From: an uncultured Dialister sp.
GTDB taxonomy: Bacteria > Bacillota > Negativicutes > Veillonellales > Dialisteraceae
DNA length: 20,830 nt
Assembly (NCBI RefSeq): GCF_900538805.1
Contig: NZ_UPZP01000035.1
Span: 1-20,830 of the forward strand
Direction of reading: 5' to 3'
Notes under the pieces: generated by a model
What the model was told of the DNA's origin: nothing
Database searches by the model: none
Seen by the model: the letters and a program-made list of their open reading frames with translations, nothing else
In this document: positions 12,657-20,682 of the stretch, piece after piece
How the letters are laid out: the number at the start of each line of letters is the position of its first letter
How positions within the stretch are numbered: position 1 is the stretch's first letter
Position numbers and translations under genes: made by a program

Positions 12657-14986
12657 CTCTTCCCCTTCCCCTTTTTCTTGGGATTGGTGGGGCACTCCGG
12701 GTTAGAGCAGAAGATGAGTTCCTTACCGCTTTTATATGTTTTCTTCACCATAATGGAGCCGCAGGTGGGGCAGAACTGATTGATCGGTTCATTCCACAGG
12801 GCCATGTCACACTTGGGGTAGCGGCTGCAGCCGTAGAAGGTGCGGCCTCTTCTGGTCTTTCTCTGCACCATGTGGCCTTCGTGGCACTTGGGGCAGGTGA
12901 TGCCGGTGTCCACTACGATGGCCTTGTTGGCGTTGCAGTTGGGGCATTTCAAGTATCTGCCGTAGGGGCCTTCGCGGTAGACCATGAGGGTGCCGCATTC
13001 GTCGCATTTCACGTCGGACACTTCCTCCGGGCCGTTCAAAATGCTGTAGGGCTTGATATTTTTGCAGTCCGGATAGTTCGGGCAGGCCAGGTACTTGCCG
13101 TAGCGGCCCATTTTGACAATCATGTTGGCGCCGCACTTTTCGCATTTCACGTCGGTCACTTCCTGGCTTTCCTTCTTTTCCTTGTCCGCCTGGCCGTTGG
13201 CCGCTTCCAGCTCCTTGTCGAAGACTTTGTAGAAATCGGTCATCACCTTCTTGTAGGTGGCGTGGCCGTCGGCGATTTTATCCAGCCAGTTTTCCAGGTT
13301 CGCCGTGAAATCCACGTTGATAATGCCTTCGAAATATTTCTTCAGGAGGTTTGTCACCTTGAAGCCGATTTCCGTAGGCACAAACTGCTTTCCTTCCTTC
13401 ACCACGTACTTCCTCTTCTGGATGGTGTCCAGAATGGGGGCATAGGTGGAAGGACGGCCAATGCCCTTTTCCTCCAGTGTCTTGATGAGGCTGGCTTCTG
13501 TGTACCTTGGCGGCGGCGCTGTGAAATGCTGCTCTCCCTCGGTTTTCACATTCTTCACCATTTCCCCCTTCTTCAGCGGCGGCAGGAAACCCGTTTCCTC
13601 CCCTTCCCCCTTCTTCTCCTTCACCGGCTGCATGATGGTGAAGCCGTCGAAGAGGACGTGGCTCCCGCTGGCACGGAGAGTGCAGCGGCCGCTGCCCAGA
13701 AGGGCGGTGATGGTCATCTGGATCTGCGGCGCCATCTGGCAGGCGATGAAACGGTTCCATATGAGCGTATACAGCCTGAGCTGGTCCCTGGAAAGGACGG
13801 AGGTCAGGGCGTCGGGAGGAAACTCCAGGCTCGTGGGCCTGATGGCTTCATGGGCATCCTGGGCCTTCTTCGATTTTGCAAATACATTGGGCTTAGGCGG
13901 CAGGTACTCCTCGCCGTACACCGTTTCAATGTAAGGCCGCACCTGGGCAATCATTTCATCGGAAATACGGGTGGAGTCGGTACGCATGTACGTAATCAGC
14001 CCCACGTGGCCATGGCCGGGGATTTCGATGCCTTCATACAAATTCTGGGCCAGCATCATAGTCTTCTTAGAATTGAAATTCAGACGGTTCACCGCATCCT
14101 GCTGCATGGTGGACGTGGTATAAGGCGGCTTTGCCTTCCTCTGCTTCCGGGAACGGGTGACCGAAAGCACCTCCGCCTCCTTCCCGTCGATATCCGCCAC
14201 CGCGGCGTCGGCCTCCTCCTTATTGTGGATGGCTGCTTCCTTCCCGTCGATCTGCACCAGCTTGGCCTTGAAGGTTTCCGAATCATCCTTCTTATAAAGG
14301 GCCTCCACCGTCCAGTACTCCTCCGGCTTGAAAGCCTGGATTTCCTCCTCCCTCTCACAGATGAGACGGGTAGCCACAGACTGCACCCGGCCTGCCGAAA
14401 GGCCACGGTAAATCAGCTTCCACAGCCAGGGCGACAGCTTGTAGCCCACCAGACGGTCCAGCACACGCCGCGCCTGCTGCGCATCCACCCGGTTCATGTC
14501 GATGGGCCCGGGATGCTTGATGGCCTCCCGGATGGCGGGCGGCGTGATTTCATGGAACGCAATGCGCACATTATCCTCCGGATTCACATCCAGAAGCTTC
14601 GACAGATGCCAGGAAATAGCCTCCCCCTCGCGATCAGGGTCCGTTGCCAGAAGCACGGTCTTGCAGCGGTTCGCTTCCTTCTGCAGATCCTTGATAATGG
14701 ACTCCCGCTCCGCGCTGTCCACATACTCCGGCTTGAAACCGTTCTCGATATCCACCCCCAGCGTCTTCTGCGGCAGATCCCGGAGATGGCCCTTCGATGC
14801 CATCACCTTGTAATCCGGCCCCAGAATCCTCTCGATGGTCTTCGCCTTCGCCGGTGATTCCACCACCACCAGCGTCTTCCCCTTGGGATTCGGCTTCCTC
14901 TTAAACAGCACAGGCGCAGCAGATGCCGCCTTCGCCTTCCGGCCCCGTTTCTTCTTCTCTATCGTAATCGTTCTTGTAATAGGCAA
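12641..14986 (-). CDS. topA: DNA topoisomerase I (type IA)
   Basis: 781 residues from the chosen start. It relaxes negative supercoils by cutting one strand through a tyrosine. The Toprim domain begins near residue 37 (KTLVVVESPAKAKTIE) with the metal motif DPDREGE at 116-122. The catalytic Y333 lies in GLITYMRTDSTR. The C-terminus carries four Cys4 zinc ribbons (Cys pairs near 615/618-635/641, 661/664-681/684, 698/701-720/726, 739/742-760/765) and a basic tail. The start is TTG at 14986, with AGGAGG 8 nt upstream; a TTG 60 nt earlier lacks a ribosome site. This leaves a Lys/Arg-rich extension of about 36 residues before Toprim, which most TopA proteins lack. The last residues are encoded inside a heptamer repeat. 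It lies downstream of dprA with its own likely promoter. Confidence 0.96.
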   Translation of the reverse strand: MPITRTITIEKKKRGRKAKAASAAPVLFKRKPNPKGKTLVVVESPAKAKTIERILGPDYKVMASKGHLRDLPQKTLGVDIENGFKPEYVDSAERESIIKDLQKEANRCKTVLLATDPDREGEAISWHLSKLLDVNPEDNVRIAFHEITPPAIREAIKHPGPIDMNRVDAQQARRVLDRLVGYKLSPWLWKLIYRGLSAGRVQSVATRLICEREEEIQAFKPEEYWTVEALYKKDDSETFKAKLVQIDGKEAAIHNKEEADAAVADIDGKEAEVLSVTRSRKQRKAKPPYTTSTMQQDAVNRLNFNSKKTMMLAQNLYEGIEIPGHGHVGLITYMRTDSTRISDEMIAQVRPYIETVYGEEYLPPKPNVFAKSKKAQDAHEAIRPTSLEFPPDALTSVLSRDQLRLYTLIWNRFIACQMAPQIQMTITALLGSGRCTLRASGSHVLFDGFTIMQPVKEKKGEGEETGFLPPLKKGEMVKNVKTEGEQHFTAPPPRYTEASLIKTLEEKGIGRPSTYAPILDTIQKRKYVVKEGKQFVPTEIGFKVTNLLKKYFEGIINVDFTANLENWLDKIADGHATYKKVMTDFYKVFDKELEAANGQADKEKKESQEVTDVKCEKCGANMIVKMGRYGKYLACPNYPDCKNIKPYSILNGPEEVSDVKCDECGTLMVYREGPYGRYLKCPNCNANKAIVVDTGITCPKCHEGHMVQRKTRRGRTFYGCSRYPKCDMALWNEPINQFCPTCGSIMVKKTYKSGKELIFCSNPECPTNPKKKGKGKRAEDR

Positions 14987-15118
14987 ATCTATTTCCTCCT
15001 CTGCAGTACCAGGGGAAAAATATGAAAACCGGAATCTCCCGCACAAAGCAGAATCACCGGCTCATATATAAGCTCCCCCTATCCATGGGAAACCTGAATT
15101 CTTCATAAGTCATATGTA

Positions 15119-15146
15119 ATTATATAAGAAAAAAAGAAAATGGCAA
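15119..15146 (-). promoter_or_regulatory. Likely topA promoter
   Basis: TTGCCA (5/6 match to the -35 consensus), 16-bp spacer rich in T, then a perfect TATAAT. It lies in the dprA-topA gap and implies a leader of about 125 nt before the TTG start. No riboswitch fold was recognised in the leader. Confidence 0.65.
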
Positions 15147-15154
15147 AGGTTTTT

Positions 15155-15193
15155 TAGTGAACTAGTGGACTAGTGGGCTAGTTAACTAGTGGC
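15155..15193. repeat. ACTAGT direct repeats in the dprA-topA gap
   Basis: Three ACTAGTGG units plus a degenerate CTAGTTA in 39 bp, just upstream of the topA -35 box. GGGATTGGGATTGGGG follows further on at about 15226-15246. It may be a protein site or slippage-made repeat; nothing else in the window resembles it. The gap 15194-15287 holds no gene. Confidence 0.7.
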
Positions 15194-15287
15194 TGGTGAG
15201 CACCTGAGGGCGCGGTCGGGGTCGAGATCGGGATTGGGATTGGGGACTGGGCAACAGTGGATAGCGGTAAAGGGGCAGCGGACCTGC

Positions 15288-16373
15288 TTACTGCCCTATG
15301 ACCACATACCTTCCCGGCCCGGTTTCTTTTATGTATCCCTTCAGCTGGAGACGCAGAAGAATCATTGTCAATTTAACTACAGGAAGTGAAGATTGTTGCA
15401 GAATATCCTCAGCCTGTACTTCATTTTCCGTGCAGCAGAATTTGTATACCATTTCTTCTTCAAGGGTCAATGCTTCCATGCCCGTTTTTTCTGCTTTTGG
15501 TTCCTGTTTTTCCCAGCCATATTCAGAAAGAACATCTTTATAAGAAGTACAGCAGATGGCGCCATTCCGAATAAGCTGATTAGTGCCTTTACAGGAAGGG
15601 ACATAGATACTTCCGGGAACAGAAAAAACATCCCGTCCTTCTTCCAGTGCAAAATCGGAGGTAATCAGGGAGCCGCTTCGTTCTGCTGCTTCCACCACGA
15701 TAACTCCCCGGCACATGCCGGCTATGATTCGATTTCTGGCAGGAAACTGCCTTCCAAGAGGCGGCGTTCCCAAGGGGTACTCTGAAATAATGGCGCCACC
15801 TTCTTCCACAATTTTGTGGAAAAGATTCCTGTTTTCCGGTGGATATACCCTGTCCAAACCAAAGGCAGCCACTACAATGGTAGGTGATTTCCCTTCCAAT
15901 GCTCCTTCGTGGGATGCACTGTCTATGCCTCTGGCGCCGCCGGAAACAATGGTAACCCCTTCTTCCGCCAGACCTTTGGCAAAACGTCCGGCCGTCTGTA
16001 CTCCATAGGCGCTGGCTTTTCTGGATCCTACTACAGCTATCAGCTTTTCATTATCCGGGAGTTTTCCTCTATAAAACAGTACTGCCGGTGGATTGGCTGT
16101 GGTTCGAAGAAGAGCCGGGTAGTCCTCCTCTTCCCAGGTACAGCAGCGGATATTATTTTGAACCATTTTTTCCATGACCTCATTCGGGTCCGTTTCATGA
16201 CGCCACGCAAGGAAAGCTGCTTCTCCATTTCCATGGAGCACATGGGACTTGCGAACTTCTTCATCCGACGCTTTCCACACATCTTCCGCCGTATGGAAAA
16301 ACTCTATAAGCCCCCGCATACGTTTGGCCCCCAGCCGGGGACATCCGGGCAAAGCCGCTGCGTATTTGTCCAT
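15288..16373 (-). CDS. dprA: DNA processing protein DprA (Smf)
   Basis: 361 residues. DprA loads RecA on incoming single-stranded DNA during natural transformation. The N-terminal helix-hairpin region (about 8-30) is followed by a Rossmann-like domain with VVGSRKAS (114-121), SGGARGIDSASH (144-155), FPARNRIIAG (210-219) and GSLITSDFALEEGRDVFSVPG-type motifs (234-254), and a C-terminal winged-helix domain (about 295-361). I chose ATG at 16373 because GGAGG lies 5 nt upstream; an in-frame GTG two codons earlier overlaps that site. It starts 2 nt after the comM stop, so translation is probably coupled. Neighbours comM and yraN support a DNA-uptake cluster. Confidence 0.96.
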   Translation of the reverse strand: MDKYAAALPGCPRLGAKRMRGLIEFFHTAEDVWKASDEEVRKSHVLHGNGEAAFLAWRHETDPNEVMEKMVQNNIRCCTWEEEDYPALLRTTANPPAVLFYRGKLPDNEKLIAVVGSRKASAYGVQTAGRFAKGLAEEGVTIVSGGARGIDSASHEGALEGKSPTIVVAAFGLDRVYPPENRNLFHKIVEEGGAIISEYPLGTPPLGRQFPARNRIIAGMCRGVIVVEAAERSGSLITSDFALEEGRDVFSVPGSIYVPSCKGTNQLIRNGAICCTSYKDVLSEYGWEKQEPKAEKTGMEALTLEEEMVYKFCCTENEVQAEDILQQSSLPVVKLTMILLRLQLKGYIKETGPGRYVVIGQ

Positions 16374-16375
16374 AG

Positions 16376-17890
16376 TCACCTCCGGGGAATCATATTTCTA
16401 TAACTGATGGCTTCTGCCACATGGGAAGCCTCGATACCCGATTTTCCATCCAGGTCGGCCACTGTACGGGCTACTTTGATAATCCGGTCATAACTGCGGG
16501 CTGACAGATGAAGTTTTTCGAAAACTTCCCGAAGCATTTCCGTGCCATCCTTATCCAGCTGACAGGTTTCCTTCAGCTGCCGGTGCCCCATTTGTGCATT
16601 GTTCTGCATGTGCCAGGGAGCAAGCCTTTCTGCCTGCACCTGCCGGGCCTCTTCCACCCGTTTGGCAATCACTGCAGAAGCCTCTCCCTTAATGGTCGCT
16701 GTCAGTTCACTGTACTTGGGCCGCTGCACTGAAACATGAAGGTCGATACGGTCAAGAAGAGGACCGGAAATTTTCCTCCCATAGCTCCTGATTTCACCAT
16801 CAGTACAGGTGCATGGATGGTCAGGGTCTCCTAAATAGCCGCAGGGGCAGGGATTCATAGCCGCAATAAGTATAAAATCAGCAGGATAGGTAAAAGAGGC
16901 ATTTACCCTGGAAATATGAACTTCTCTGTCTTCCAGCGGCTGCCGAAGAACTTCCAGCACTGACCGCGGAAATTCCGGAAGCTCGTCAAGAAAAAGTACC
17001 CCTCTGTGAGCCAGAGTCACCTCACCGGGACGGGGGATTGTACCACCCCCAATGAGGCCTGCCATAGAAATCGTATGATGGGGACTTCTGAACGGCCTCT
17101 CTCTCATAATATCTTCTGCTTTGAAAAGCCCTGCCACACTGTAAATCTTCGTTACTTCCAGCGCCTCCTCCCTGGTCATGGGAGGAAGGATGGTGGTAAT
17201 GCGCCGGGCCAGCATGGTTTTACCTGACCCCGGCGGACCGGTCATAAGAACATTGTGAGCGCCGGCAGCTGCAATTTCCATAGCTCTCTTAGCCATGACC
17301 TGGCCCTGCACTTCGGCAAAGTCCACATCACTGACAGCAGGACGTTCAGATTCATGGCGCACCGCTGGCGCCATGGAATTATGCCCTATTAAGAACTCTA
17401 TCAGCTCCCTTAAGGTTCTGGGACCATAGACCTCAATATTTTCGCAGAGAAGAGCTTCATTCGTCACAGAAGGCGCCATAAAAAAGCGGGACACCCCCGC
17501 TTCCTTTCCTGCCAGAACCATGGACAGGATGCCCGGTACCGGCCGGATTTCTCCTTTCAGCGATAATTCACCAATAAAAATAGTATTTTGAAAGCATTCA
17601 AGAGGTACTTCACCGCTGGCTGCCAGAAGCCCCATGGCAATAGGCAGGTCCAGACCGGATCCATCTTTCTTCAAATCCGCCGGTGCCAGATTCACCGTCA
17701 CCTTATCTACAGGGAAATGATAACCTGAATTGCGGATAGCCGAATGAACCCGTTCCTTAGACTCCTTGATAGACGCCGCCGGAAGGCCGACAATATCGAA
17801 GGCAGGAAAAGCCTTGTTAATATCCACTTCAACACCGATGACATGCCCGTTAAGGCCAAAGGTCGTTGTGCCCAGCACCTTAGCATACAT
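16376..17890 (-). CDS. comM: Competence-related AAA+ helicase ComM (YifB, Mg-chelatase-like)
   Basis: 504 residues, normal length. ComM is a hexameric helicase that promotes branch migration when transforming DNA integrates. An N-terminal Lon-like fold (about 1-165) precedes the AAA+ core: Walker A GPPGSGKT (218-225), Walker B VLFLDEL (298-304), the sensor region MNPCPCG, and four Cys (348, 350, 360, 362) in NPCPCGYLGDPDHPCTC that could bind zinc. The C-terminal lid with SARSYDRIIKVARTVADL is typical. I chose ATG at 17890, preceded by GGAGGG 6 nt away; an upstream in-frame start lacks support. It lies 26 nt after yraN and abuts dprA. Confidence 0.96.
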   Translation of the reverse strand: MYAKVLGTTTFGLNGHVIGVEVDINKAFPAFDIVGLPAASIKESKERVHSAIRNSGYHFPVDKVTVNLAPADLKKDGSGLDLPIAMGLLAASGEVPLECFQNTIFIGELSLKGEIRPVPGILSMVLAGKEAGVSRFFMAPSVTNEALLCENIEVYGPRTLRELIEFLIGHNSMAPAVRHESERPAVSDVDFAEVQGQVMAKRAMEIAAAGAHNVLMTGPPGSGKTMLARRITTILPPMTREEALEVTKIYSVAGLFKAEDIMRERPFRSPHHTISMAGLIGGGTIPRPGEVTLAHRGVLFLDELPEFPRSVLEVLRQPLEDREVHISRVNASFTYPADFILIAAMNPCPCGYLGDPDHPCTCTDGEIRSYGRKISGPLLDRIDLHVSVQRPKYSELTATIKGEASAVIAKRVEEARQVQAERLAPWHMQNNAQMGHRQLKETCQLDKDGTEMLREVFEKLHLSARSYDRIIKVARTVADLDGKSGIEASHVAEAISYRNMIPRR

Positions 17891-17916
17891 ATGAATCCCT
17901 CCACGGAACAACAATA

Positions 17917-18270
17917 TCAAAATGCATTCCTTGTATGACGGAATCTGGCCTCCCCTGCCGGTGAGACCATGACTTCCACCACATCGAATCGGATGCGCCG
18001 GTTCTCTATCCTTCTTTTCATAACATACGCTTTTGCACCTATGCGGATATGCCTCTGCTTGGCCGGATTCACCGCTTCTACAGGCTCTCCGTATCTCCGA
18101 TTATGCCGGCTTTTCACCTCTATAAAAACAAGGGTGCCTCCGTCATTCATAATCAGGTCGATTTCACTATGGGCTGTCCTGAAATTACCATTCAGAAACT
18201 GATACCCCTTTTTCTCCAGATATCGCCTGGCAAGTTCCTCTCCCTCCCGGCCAAATGATGTCTTCTCCAT
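17917..18270 (-). CDS. YraN family (UPF0102) putative endonuclease
   Basis: 117 residues from the ATG at 18270, which has AAGGAG 6 nt upstream; an ATG six codons earlier has no ribosome site. The fold is that of Holliday-junction-type PD-(D/E)xK nucleases: FGREGEELARRYLEKKGY (6-23) in the first helix, then SEIDLI with D39 and FIEVKSR with E51 and K53, the expected metal-binding set. The biological role of the family is not firmly known. It is a frequent neighbour of dprA and comM, which suggests a part in DNA processing. It is the first gene of the yraN-comM-dprA cluster; a hup terminator lies upstream. Confidence 0.93.
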   Translation of the reverse strand: MEKTSFGREGEELARRYLEKKGYQFLNGNFRTAHSEIDLIMNDGGTLVFIEVKSRHNRRYGEPVEAVNPAKQRHIRIGAKAYVMKRRIENRRIRFDVVEVMVSPAGEARFRHTRNAF

Positions 18271-18348
18271 AGGGTGCTCCTTTTTCATTTAAAACAGCAT
18301 TCAAAAAGTTAAAACATCATAGAAATAAAGGATATTCTGAAATTTATT

Positions 18349-18357
18349 ATTTTATCA
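18349..18357 (-). promoter_or_regulatory. Possible extended -10 promoter for yraN-comM-dprA
   Basis: TGA followed by TAAAAT on the minus strand, about 80 nt before the yraN ATG, in an AT-rich spacer (18271-18520). No good -35 box is seen at 17 bp. The spacer needs a promoter because the hup terminator precedes it, but the exact site is uncertain. Confidence 0.35.
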
Positions 18358-18520
18358 AAGTCCAAAATTTAAGTCGCGCAATAAATATGGGAATGTATCC
18401 TGCAAATCCCTATTTCCCCTATTGTAAAGTGAAACAAAGCCATCCGTCAATGAGTAAAAGGAATGAATCGGTAAAACGTATCAATGACCCGAATCTTATT
18501 CGTTTCAATCATAGCCACAA

Positions 18521-18548
18521 TAAAAGCCTCCCGATTGGGAGGCTTTTA
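18521..18548 (-). terminator. Rho-independent terminator after hup
   Basis: AAAAGCCTCCC pairs with GGGAGGCTTTT (11 bp, perfect) around GATT, followed by T-rich sequence on the minus strand. It starts 13 nt after the hup stop and closes the upstream gene group. Confidence 0.95.
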
Positions 18549-18561
18549 CGCTGTATACAGA

Positions 18562-18867
18562 TTATTTCTTTGCTTTCTTTGCTTTTGTCTTCTTTGCGTT
18601 GACTTTTTCCTTCAGCTGTTTGGAAACGCGGAATGCCGGGGTCTTGGAAGCCGGGATCTTGATTTCTGCCTGGGTGGAAGGATTGTGGCCTACGCGTGCT
18701 TTGCGCTGGCGTACTTCGAAGGTGCCGAAGCCGATGAGCTGTACCTTGTCGCCTTTTACAAGAGCGCCGGATACTACGTCAAGGACTGCTTTGACAGCCT
18801 TTTCAGCGTCTTTCTTTGTCATTTCTGCTTCCTGGGCAACTGCTGTGATGAGTTCTGTTTTGTTCAT
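18562..18867 (-). CDS. hup: HU-family nucleoid DNA-binding protein
   Basis: 101 residues. HU binds and bends DNA without sequence specificity and compacts the nucleoid. The core shows MNKTELI at the start, the IGFGTFEVRQRKARVGHNPST arm region (about 45-65, conserved GFGTF and RxGxNPxT) and IPASKTPAFRVSKQLKE. It ends in a short Lys/Ala tail (KKTKAKKAKK) that makes it about 10 residues longer than the usual 90. ATG start with AAAGGAGG 10 nt upstream. It lies 59 nt after mazG and before a strong terminator; it may share the mazG transcript or have its own promoter, but none is clear. Confidence 0.97.
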   Translation of the reverse strand: MNKTELITAVAQEAEMTKKDAEKAVKAVLDVVSGALVKGDKVQLIGFGTFEVRQRKARVGHNPSTQAEIKIPASKTPAFRVSKQLKEKVNAKKTKAKKAKK

Positions 18868-18926
18868 AACTAAACATCCTCCTTTAATAATTGGCGGTTA
18901 AACCGTCTTTAGCTCCAATGGGAAGG

Positions 18927-20006
18927 TTATTCTGCAATGAAATCTTTCCATAACCGCAGGGTTTCTTCCGGGCTCATGTCCGAAAGGTTTTTCCCCTTCT
19001 GCATGACGAAATCTTCAAAAGAACGAAGCCGGCTCATGAAGTCTGTGTCAGAGCGGTGCAAAGCCAGTTCCGGCTCGATTCCTTTTTCCTGCAGATAATG
19101 GACCAGGGCGAAGAGGAAAATACCTGCTTTCTTTTCCCTGTCCATTTCACGGTCATCTTCCAGGAAGCGGGAAATCTGCTGCTTCAAGTCCACCGGAAGG
19201 TCTTCAGGAAATAGAAGGTCCTGAAGCCCATTGGAACTAACTTTCTTTTGAATTATACACGTTAATAGCAGACTTGGCAAGCCTTTAGGCACGCCGGAAA
19301 GCAGATATTTCCTGTTTTTTTCAATTCTTTTCCTTTTTTCCCACTCCCGGGGGGCGGAAATGGTGCTGTCGCCGCCGTTTTTGTCAAAAACGAAGGGGTG
19401 GCGGCGCACCATTTTGTCCCTGACGCCGTCTGCCACGTCCTGCATGGAGAAGTACCCTTCCTTCTCCGCCAGGGCGGCGTGGAAGATGATCTGGAAGAGC
19501 ACGTCCCCCAGTTCCTCCTTCAGGTTGTCCATGTCTTTCCTGTCGATGGCATCGATGACTTCATAGACTTCCTGGATGAAATAGGTGCGCAGGGTCTCAT
19601 GGGTCTGGGACCGGTCCCAGGGGCAGCCTCCGGGGGCAAGGAGGCGATGCACCGTATGTTCAAGGGAGCCAAGGTCATAGGAGGAAAGGTCCCTTTCCTT
19701 TGCCTTCCGGCTGTCAAAGAGGATGGTTTCCCTGTCGCCGGGCTTTCGGATTTCCATTTCCTTCAGCCTGAGCCGAAGGATGTCCCCGTGGTTCATGACA
19801 ATCAATGGAGAATCCTCTTCATAGGCTGCAAGGAGCCTTGCGGTCAGGGTCTTTCCCTCTTCCGGAAGGCAGTCCTTCACCACCAGCACATGGGCCATGG
19901 TCACGGGAACCACCGCCGCTTCCCTGCCGCTGACCAGGGTGAAGCTGTCTTCTCCGGAGAGGAGGCCTTTTATCTCCAGAATGTGCATCAGTTCATTTCT
20001 TTCCAT
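18927..20006 (-). CDS. mazG: MazG nucleoside-triphosphate pyrophosphohydrolase with shortened N-terminal domain
   Basis: 359 residues. MazG hydrolyses (d)NTPs to monophosphates and pyrophosphate and is thought to clean damaged nucleotides. The catalytic domain shows GGCPWDRSQTHETLR (126-140), QEVYE (145-149), EELGDVLFQ (164-172) and RRHPFVF (201-207); a second, weaker MazG-like half follows (about 250-359). The usual EExxE has Gln at its first position (Q145). Residues 1-100 resemble, in my reading, the C-terminal half of the tetrapyrrole-methylase domain fused to MazG in YabN-type proteins (HVLVVKDCLPEEGKTLTARLL...), with the N-terminal half missing. ATG with GGAGG 6 nt upstream; the site overlaps the end of the upstream gene, which stops 3 nt before the start. 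Confidence 0.92.
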   Translation of the reverse strand: MERNELMHILEIKGLLSGEDSFTLVSGREAAVVPVTMAHVLVVKDCLPEEGKTLTARLLAAYEEDSPLIVMNHGDILRLRLKEMEIRKPGDRETILFDSRKAKERDLSSYDLGSLEHTVHRLLAPGGCPWDRSQTHETLRTYFIQEVYEVIDAIDRKDMDNLKEELGDVLFQIIFHAALAEKEGYFSMQDVADGVRDKMVRRHPFVFDKNGGDSTISAPREWEKRKRIEKNRKYLLSGVPKGLPSLLLTCIIQKKVSSNGLQDLLFPEDLPVDLKQQISRFLEDDREMDREKKAGIFLFALVHYLQEKGIEPELALHRSDTDFMSRLRSFEDFVMQKGKNLSDMSPEETLRLWKDFIAE

Positions 20007-20009
20007 GTC

Positions 20010-20639
20010 CTACCTCCACTGATTAATGAGGGCCTGTACCTCTTTGAAAATACGGCCTGCATGGTAGCCGTCGCACACCGCATGGTGCACCTCCAGGGCC
20101 AGGGGCATGTAGTAATGGCTCCTTTTCCGGTGGAGCCTGCCCAGGGTGTACATGGGGAAGAAGAAGCGGAAGGCCTTAGGGAAACTGAGGTGGAGGGACT
20201 GGAAGGGCACCCAGGGGATGACGGACACGGGGAAAAGATTCACCGGCCGGTCCGGTTTCCCGAAGAGTCCCTTCACCCTGCCGTAGCGGGCCTCATCGTC
20301 CTCGTAGGACGCAAGGAAATGGCCATAGTCTTCGCTGTACTCCGTCCAGAGACTGGAAAAGGTGTGGTCGTCTTTATGGAAAACGGTGTAGCTGGGGTGG
20401 ACGATGTCAAAATACCCAAGCTCCCCCTTGTCATTGAAGCCCATGCGGTACCGCTTGTGGTGGTTCTCCACCACTGAAAGGAAATAGAGCATGGCCGGAT
20501 AGGGCCGCTCCTTTCTCTTCATAATGGGCGTCACGTCCAGGTTCACCGTCATGCTGTACATGCAGGGCACTTCGTCCAGGAAATAGGAGAAATACTCCTC
20601 CCTGTCCCACTGGCTTCTGTCGATGGGTGTAAATAACAT
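20010..20639 (-). CDS. Type A chloramphenicol acetyltransferase (CatA family)
   Basis: 209 residues, close to the 210-220 usual for CatA trimers, which acetylate the 3-hydroxyl of chloramphenicol with acetyl-CoA in the cytoplasm. The catalytic HHAVCDG is intact (H186 as base, D190), and S139 in SVIPW lies exactly 47 residues before H186, matching the Ser148-His195 spacing of the classic enzyme. Also visible are WDREEYF (11-17), the HPSYTVFHKDDHTFSSLWTEY-type core (81-101) and PMYTLG. ATG start with AAGGAGG 6 nt upstream; an extended -10 box lies about 33 nt upstream. It appears co-transcribed with mazG (3-nt gap). No mobile element surrounds it, so it looks resident. Activity on chloramphenicol is inferred; other hydroxylated substrates are possible. 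Confidence 0.93.
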   Translation of the reverse strand: MLFTPIDRSQWDREEYFSYFLDEVPCMYSMTVNLDVTPIMKRKERPYPAMLYFLSVVENHHKRYRMGFNDKGELGYFDIVHPSYTVFHKDDHTFSSLWTEYSEDYGHFLASYEDDEARYGRVKGLFGKPDRPVNLFPVSVIPWVPFQSLHLSFPKAFRFFFPMYTLGRLHRKRSHYYMPLALEVHHAVCDGYHAGRIFKEVQALINQWR

Positions 20640-20671
20640 GGTATTCCTCCTTCCGCTTTGTTTCTATGTAT

Positions 20672-20680
20672 ACTATACCA
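20672..20680 (-). promoter_or_regulatory. Extended -10 promoter of the cat-mazG operon
   Basis: TGG followed by TATAGT on the minus strand (5/6 match with the TGn extension), 33 nt before the cat-like ATG. The -35 region falls inside the GGACACGCC palindrome module and has no consensus. The box partly overlaps a GTATAC palindrome. Confidence 0.55.
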
Positions 20681-20682
20681 TA

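Noticed and set aside
12872..14857. 661-codon open frame on the plus strand opposite topA
   Set aside because: It is fully antisense to a certain gene with all motifs intact, has no ribosome site or family motifs, and comes from codon bias.
15271..15296. Terminator at the end of dprA (GGGCAG/CTGCCC)
   Set aside because: It overlaps the coding end, has a 12-nt loop and only three T after it; too weak to call.
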